A stretch of DNA of 64,000 nt from Streptomyces sp. CB02980 (GTDB lineage: Bacteria > Actinomycetota > Actinomycetes > Streptomycetales > Streptomycetaceae): the NCBI RefSeq assembly GCF_014451325.2, contig NZ_JACSCH020000028.1:1-64000 (forward strand). The letters are read 5' to 3'. Below are positions 62,054 to 64,000 of the stretch, in pieces; position 1 is the first letter of the stretch, and every line of letters starts with the position of its first letter. The position numbers were made by a program, and so were the translations under genes. Under the pieces are notes generated by a model. The model was not told the origin of the DNA. It was given only the letters and a program-made list of their open reading frames with translations, and did no database searches.

Positions 62054-63606
62054 CGACGCGTACGACGCCGGAGTCGTCGGCCACCGCTCCCCTGCTCGAC
62101 CTCCAGGTCCTCGTGGTGGCGGTCCGCAGGCGACGCCGCCTCTGGGGCTCCCTGGCCCTCGTCGGACTGCTCCTCGGCGTGGCCATGGCCGTGCTGCTGC
62201 CACCACCGCCGAGCGCGACGACCAAACTCCTGGTCGCCCATCAGGAGGACCAGCCGAACGACCCCGGAACCCTGATCCGGACCGACGCGGCGCTGCTGCA
62301 GACCACCCGTATCGCCGACCAGGCATTGCGGTCCCTCGGCTCCCGGGAGAAGCCCGAGGAGTTCATGAAGGACTACGAGGGTGTCGGCCTGACCAACAAC
62401 CTGCTGCGGATCGACGTGGCGGGTGACAGCGACGCGGAGGCCGTGGCCCGCGCCCAGGCGCTCGCCGACGCGTTCGTCGCCGACCATGTCCGGCGGATAA
62501 GGGAAGCGGCGAACGCCGAGTCCAAGGCCCTGCTCGACCAGCGCGACCGGCTGCGGGCCGACCTCGCCCAGGTCGACAAGGCCATCGGAGAGGGATCGTC
62601 GGAGAGCGGGCCGAAGGTGTCGGCCGACATGGAGTCGCTCTTCGCCCGCCGGGCCGAACTCACCTCGCAGATATCCGACTTCGGCCGGCGTGCCGCGGAA
62701 GCGCGGATCGGCACGCCCCGGCTCGTCTCCGGCACGCAGATCGTGGACGCCCCGCGCGCGGTGCGGCACTCCCTGCCCAGGACCGCCGCCACCAACGCCG
62801 CGATCGGGCTTGCCCTGGGGCTCGCCCTCGGGCTCGCGGTGGCCGCGGTCGGCGCGGTGGTGGCGGACCGCCCCGTGCTGCGCCGTGAGATCGCGGCCGA
62901 CCTGGGCGCCTCCGTCATCGCCGAACTGCCCCGCCGGTCGCCCCGGTTGTGGCAGCGCCGACGGGTCCTGGCGGCCCGGACGAGGCTCACCGCGTCCCTG
63001 GCACGCACCGTGCGCGGCTCCGCGGGACCGGTGTCCCTGCTGGAACTGGGCTCCGCGCGGGCCACCACCGGGATCGCCCTGGACCTCGCCGGCGCACTCG
63101 GGGCGGACGGGCCGGTGGCCGTCATCGACGGCCTGCCCGGCCTCCCGCTCACCCACCGCCGCCCGAAGCCGGGAGACCCCACCGTGGTCAGCGCCGAGGG
63201 GGCCGCGTCCGTCCCGCACCAGCAGCGCCGGCTCGGCGTCGGCTCGGTGGCACCCGGTACGGCGTGGACCGACCTCCAGCACCTCGGCACCCGGACGGTC
63301 CTCGTCGTACGCGCGGGGCACGGCAGCGCCGCATGGCTGCACACCGTGGCGCGGCACCTCTCGGACCAGCGCATCGAGGTGATCGGGGTGGTGCTGATCG
63401 ACCCCGATTCGGGTGACCGGACCGACGGCACGCTGTGGGACGGGCCGTACGCCGCGCCACGCGGCGAGGGCGACCGGCCGGCCCGGCGCAACGGTGGGGG
63501 CACCTCCCACGCCGTTCCGGCAGTGGGGGAGGGCCGGCGACGGGCGGAGCGGCTGCCGATGTGGGCGGCACGGGTTCCGGACAGCGACGACCAGGGGGAG
63601 CGGTAG
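62050..63606 (+). CDS. Wzc/Wzz-like chain-length protein with degenerate kinase domain (2)
   Basis: A 518-residue protein with the same plan as its upstream neighbour. TM1 is near 31-50, a Wzz-type periplasmic domain with coiled coil spans ~150-230, TM2 is near 245-270, and the C-domain (LLELGSARATTGIALDLAGAL; VAVIDGLPG; TVLVVRAGHG; GVVLIDPD) keeps the BY-kinase frame but lacks the P-loop Lys. The last ~70 residues are Arg/Gly-rich. It starts with GTG 62050 (GTGA overlap). The pair probably forms one export/copolymerase unit. Confidence 0.85.
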   Translation: MTTRTTPESSATAPLLDLQVLVVAVRRRRRLWGSLALVGLLLGVAMAVLLPPPPSATTKLLVAHQEDQPNDPGTLIRTDAALLQTTRIADQALRSLGSREKPEEFMKDYEGVGLTNNLLRIDVAGDSDAEAVARAQALADAFVADHVRRIREAANAESKALLDQRDRLRADLAQVDKAIGEGSSESGPKVSADMESLFARRAELTSQISDFGRRAAEARIGTPRLVSGTQIVDAPRAVRHSLPRTAATNAAIGLALGLALGLAVAAVGAVVADRPVLRREIAADLGASVIAELPRRSPRLWQRRRVLAARTRLTASLARTVRGSAGPVSLLELGSARATTGIALDLAGALGADGPVAVIDGLPGLPLTHRRPKPGDPTVVSAEGAASVPHQQRRLGVGSVAPGTAWTDLQHLGTRTVLVVRAGHGSAAWLHTVARHLSDQRIEVIGVVLIDPDSGDRTDGTLWDGPYAAPRGEGDRPARRNGGGTSHAVPAVGEGRRRAERLPMWAARVPDSDDQGER

Positions 63607-63609
63607 GAC

Positions 63610-64000
63610 ATGTGTGGCATCGCAGGCACGTACCGGTGGCCGGACGGGAAGGTCGTGACCGACCGGCTCACCGACACCCTCGCCCACCGCGGCCCGGACG
63701 GGGCGGGCCGGTACAGCCATCGCGCCGGTGACGGCGAGGTGCACCTCGGGCACCGCCGACTGGCGATCATGGACCTGTCGGAGAACGGCGCTCAGCCGAT
63801 GGTCTCGGACGGCCTCGTCCTGACGTACAACGGCGAGCTGTACAACGCGCCCGAGCTGCGGGCCGAGCTGGCGGCCGGCGGGGTGCGCTTCCGCGGTACG
63901 TCCGACACGGAGGTGCTGCTCGAGTCGTGGCGGCGCTGGGGCACGGACTGCCTGCCCCGGCTGCGCGGCATGTTCGCGTTCGGGATCTTCGACGAGCGCA
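63610..64000 (+). CDS. asnB: Asparagine synthetase (glutamine-hydrolysing)-like, partial
   Basis: The first 130 codons are present and the gene runs off the right edge. The N-terminal Ntn glutaminase domain is clear: Cys2 (MCGIAGTY) as nucleophile, LAHRGPDGAG, LGHRRLAIMD and YNGELYN. Homologues inside polysaccharide clusters may amidate uronic acids rather than make asparagine, which would suit the AlgD-like enzyme upstream. The ATP-binding synthetase half is outside the window. The symbol is a family name only. Confidence 0.9.
   Translation, partial: MCGIAGTYRWPDGKVVTDRLTDTLAHRGPDGAGRYSHRAGDGEVHLGHRRLAIMDLSENGAQPMVSDGLVLTYNGELYNAPELRAELAAGGVRFRGTSDTEVLLESWRRWGTDCLPRLRGMFAFGIFDER

Overview
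The window is high-GC actinobacterial DNA, almost certainly from a Streptomyces chromosome. Supporting signs are the G/C-biased third codon positions, GTG and TTG starts, many 4-nt ATGA/GTGA gene overlaps, Tat-exported glycan hydrolases, a modular type I polyketide synthase (PKS), a LAL-type LuxR activator with rare TTA (bldA) codons, and a SpoIIE-type phosphatase with PAS and GAF sensors. I see no tRNA, rRNA, insertion sequence, phage gene or CRISPR array.

Polyketide cluster edge, 1-14404, all on the minus strand. The first 3438 residues of a modular PKS are present and run off the left edge. The order is a loading module (KSQ-AT-ACP), module 1 (KS-AT-DH-KR-ACP) and the start of module 2 (KS-AT). 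The loading KS has Gln in place of the active-site Cys and both complete ATs carry the methylmalonyl YASHS motif, so a decarboxylated propionate starter is expected. Upstream lie a type II thioesterase and a LAL regulator with two TTA codons. A strong hairpin at 14581-14610 marks the edge of the cluster.

Housekeeping and stress block, 14626-31301. This holds a short-chain dehydrogenase (SDR), a zeta-crystallin-type quinone oxidoreductase divergent from a GlxA/AraC regulator, and a CPA1-type Na+/H+ antiporter. It also holds a tightly coupled choline/betaine operon running minus: betaine aldehyde dehydrogenase, GMC choline dehydrogenase, ProV-like ATPase with a CBS region, a candidate 60-aa ORF, a fused double permease and a lipoprotein binding protein. 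After these come a DUF1232 protein, an NADPH-dependent flavin reductase divergent from a MerR regulator, a secreted GH26 mannanase-like enzyme and an S33 peptidase.

Catabolic operon, 31514-44107. Eleven co-directional minus genes encode an aldehyde dehydrogenase, an extradiol dioxygenase, an aspartate-dehydrogenase-like protein, an alpha/beta hydrolase, a cupin, two SDRs, a ThDP enzyme, a ferredoxin-type reductase, a small HTH-like protein and a Rieske oxygenase. They diverge from an MFS importer and a MarR regulator. Together they look like a complete ring-hydroxylation and meta-cleavage pathway for an unidentified aromatic or related compound.

Lipid and signalling block, 44289-51313. A diacylglycerol-kinase-like protein and an AGPS-like flavoprotein diverge from TetR-glpD, an order I recall from Mycobacterium tuberculosis Rv2249c-Rv2252. 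A PAS-PAS-GAF-SpoIIE phosphatase follows.

Extracellular glycan block, 51348-64000. A DeoR/LacI hybrid regulator diverges from a PL8 polysaccharide lyase and a secreted jelly-roll lyase-like protein. Then an exopolysaccharide operon runs off the right edge: a WbaP-type sugar transferase, an AlgD-like nucleotide-sugar dehydrogenase containing a TTA codon, a GT4 transferase, two Wzc/Wzz-like proteins with degenerate kinase domains, and the start of an asparagine-synthetase-like gene.

Short tandem repeats are unusually frequent: in-frame hexanucleotide arrays in PKS linkers, a 13-bp intergenic minisatellite, and stop-codon-containing repeats after two genes.
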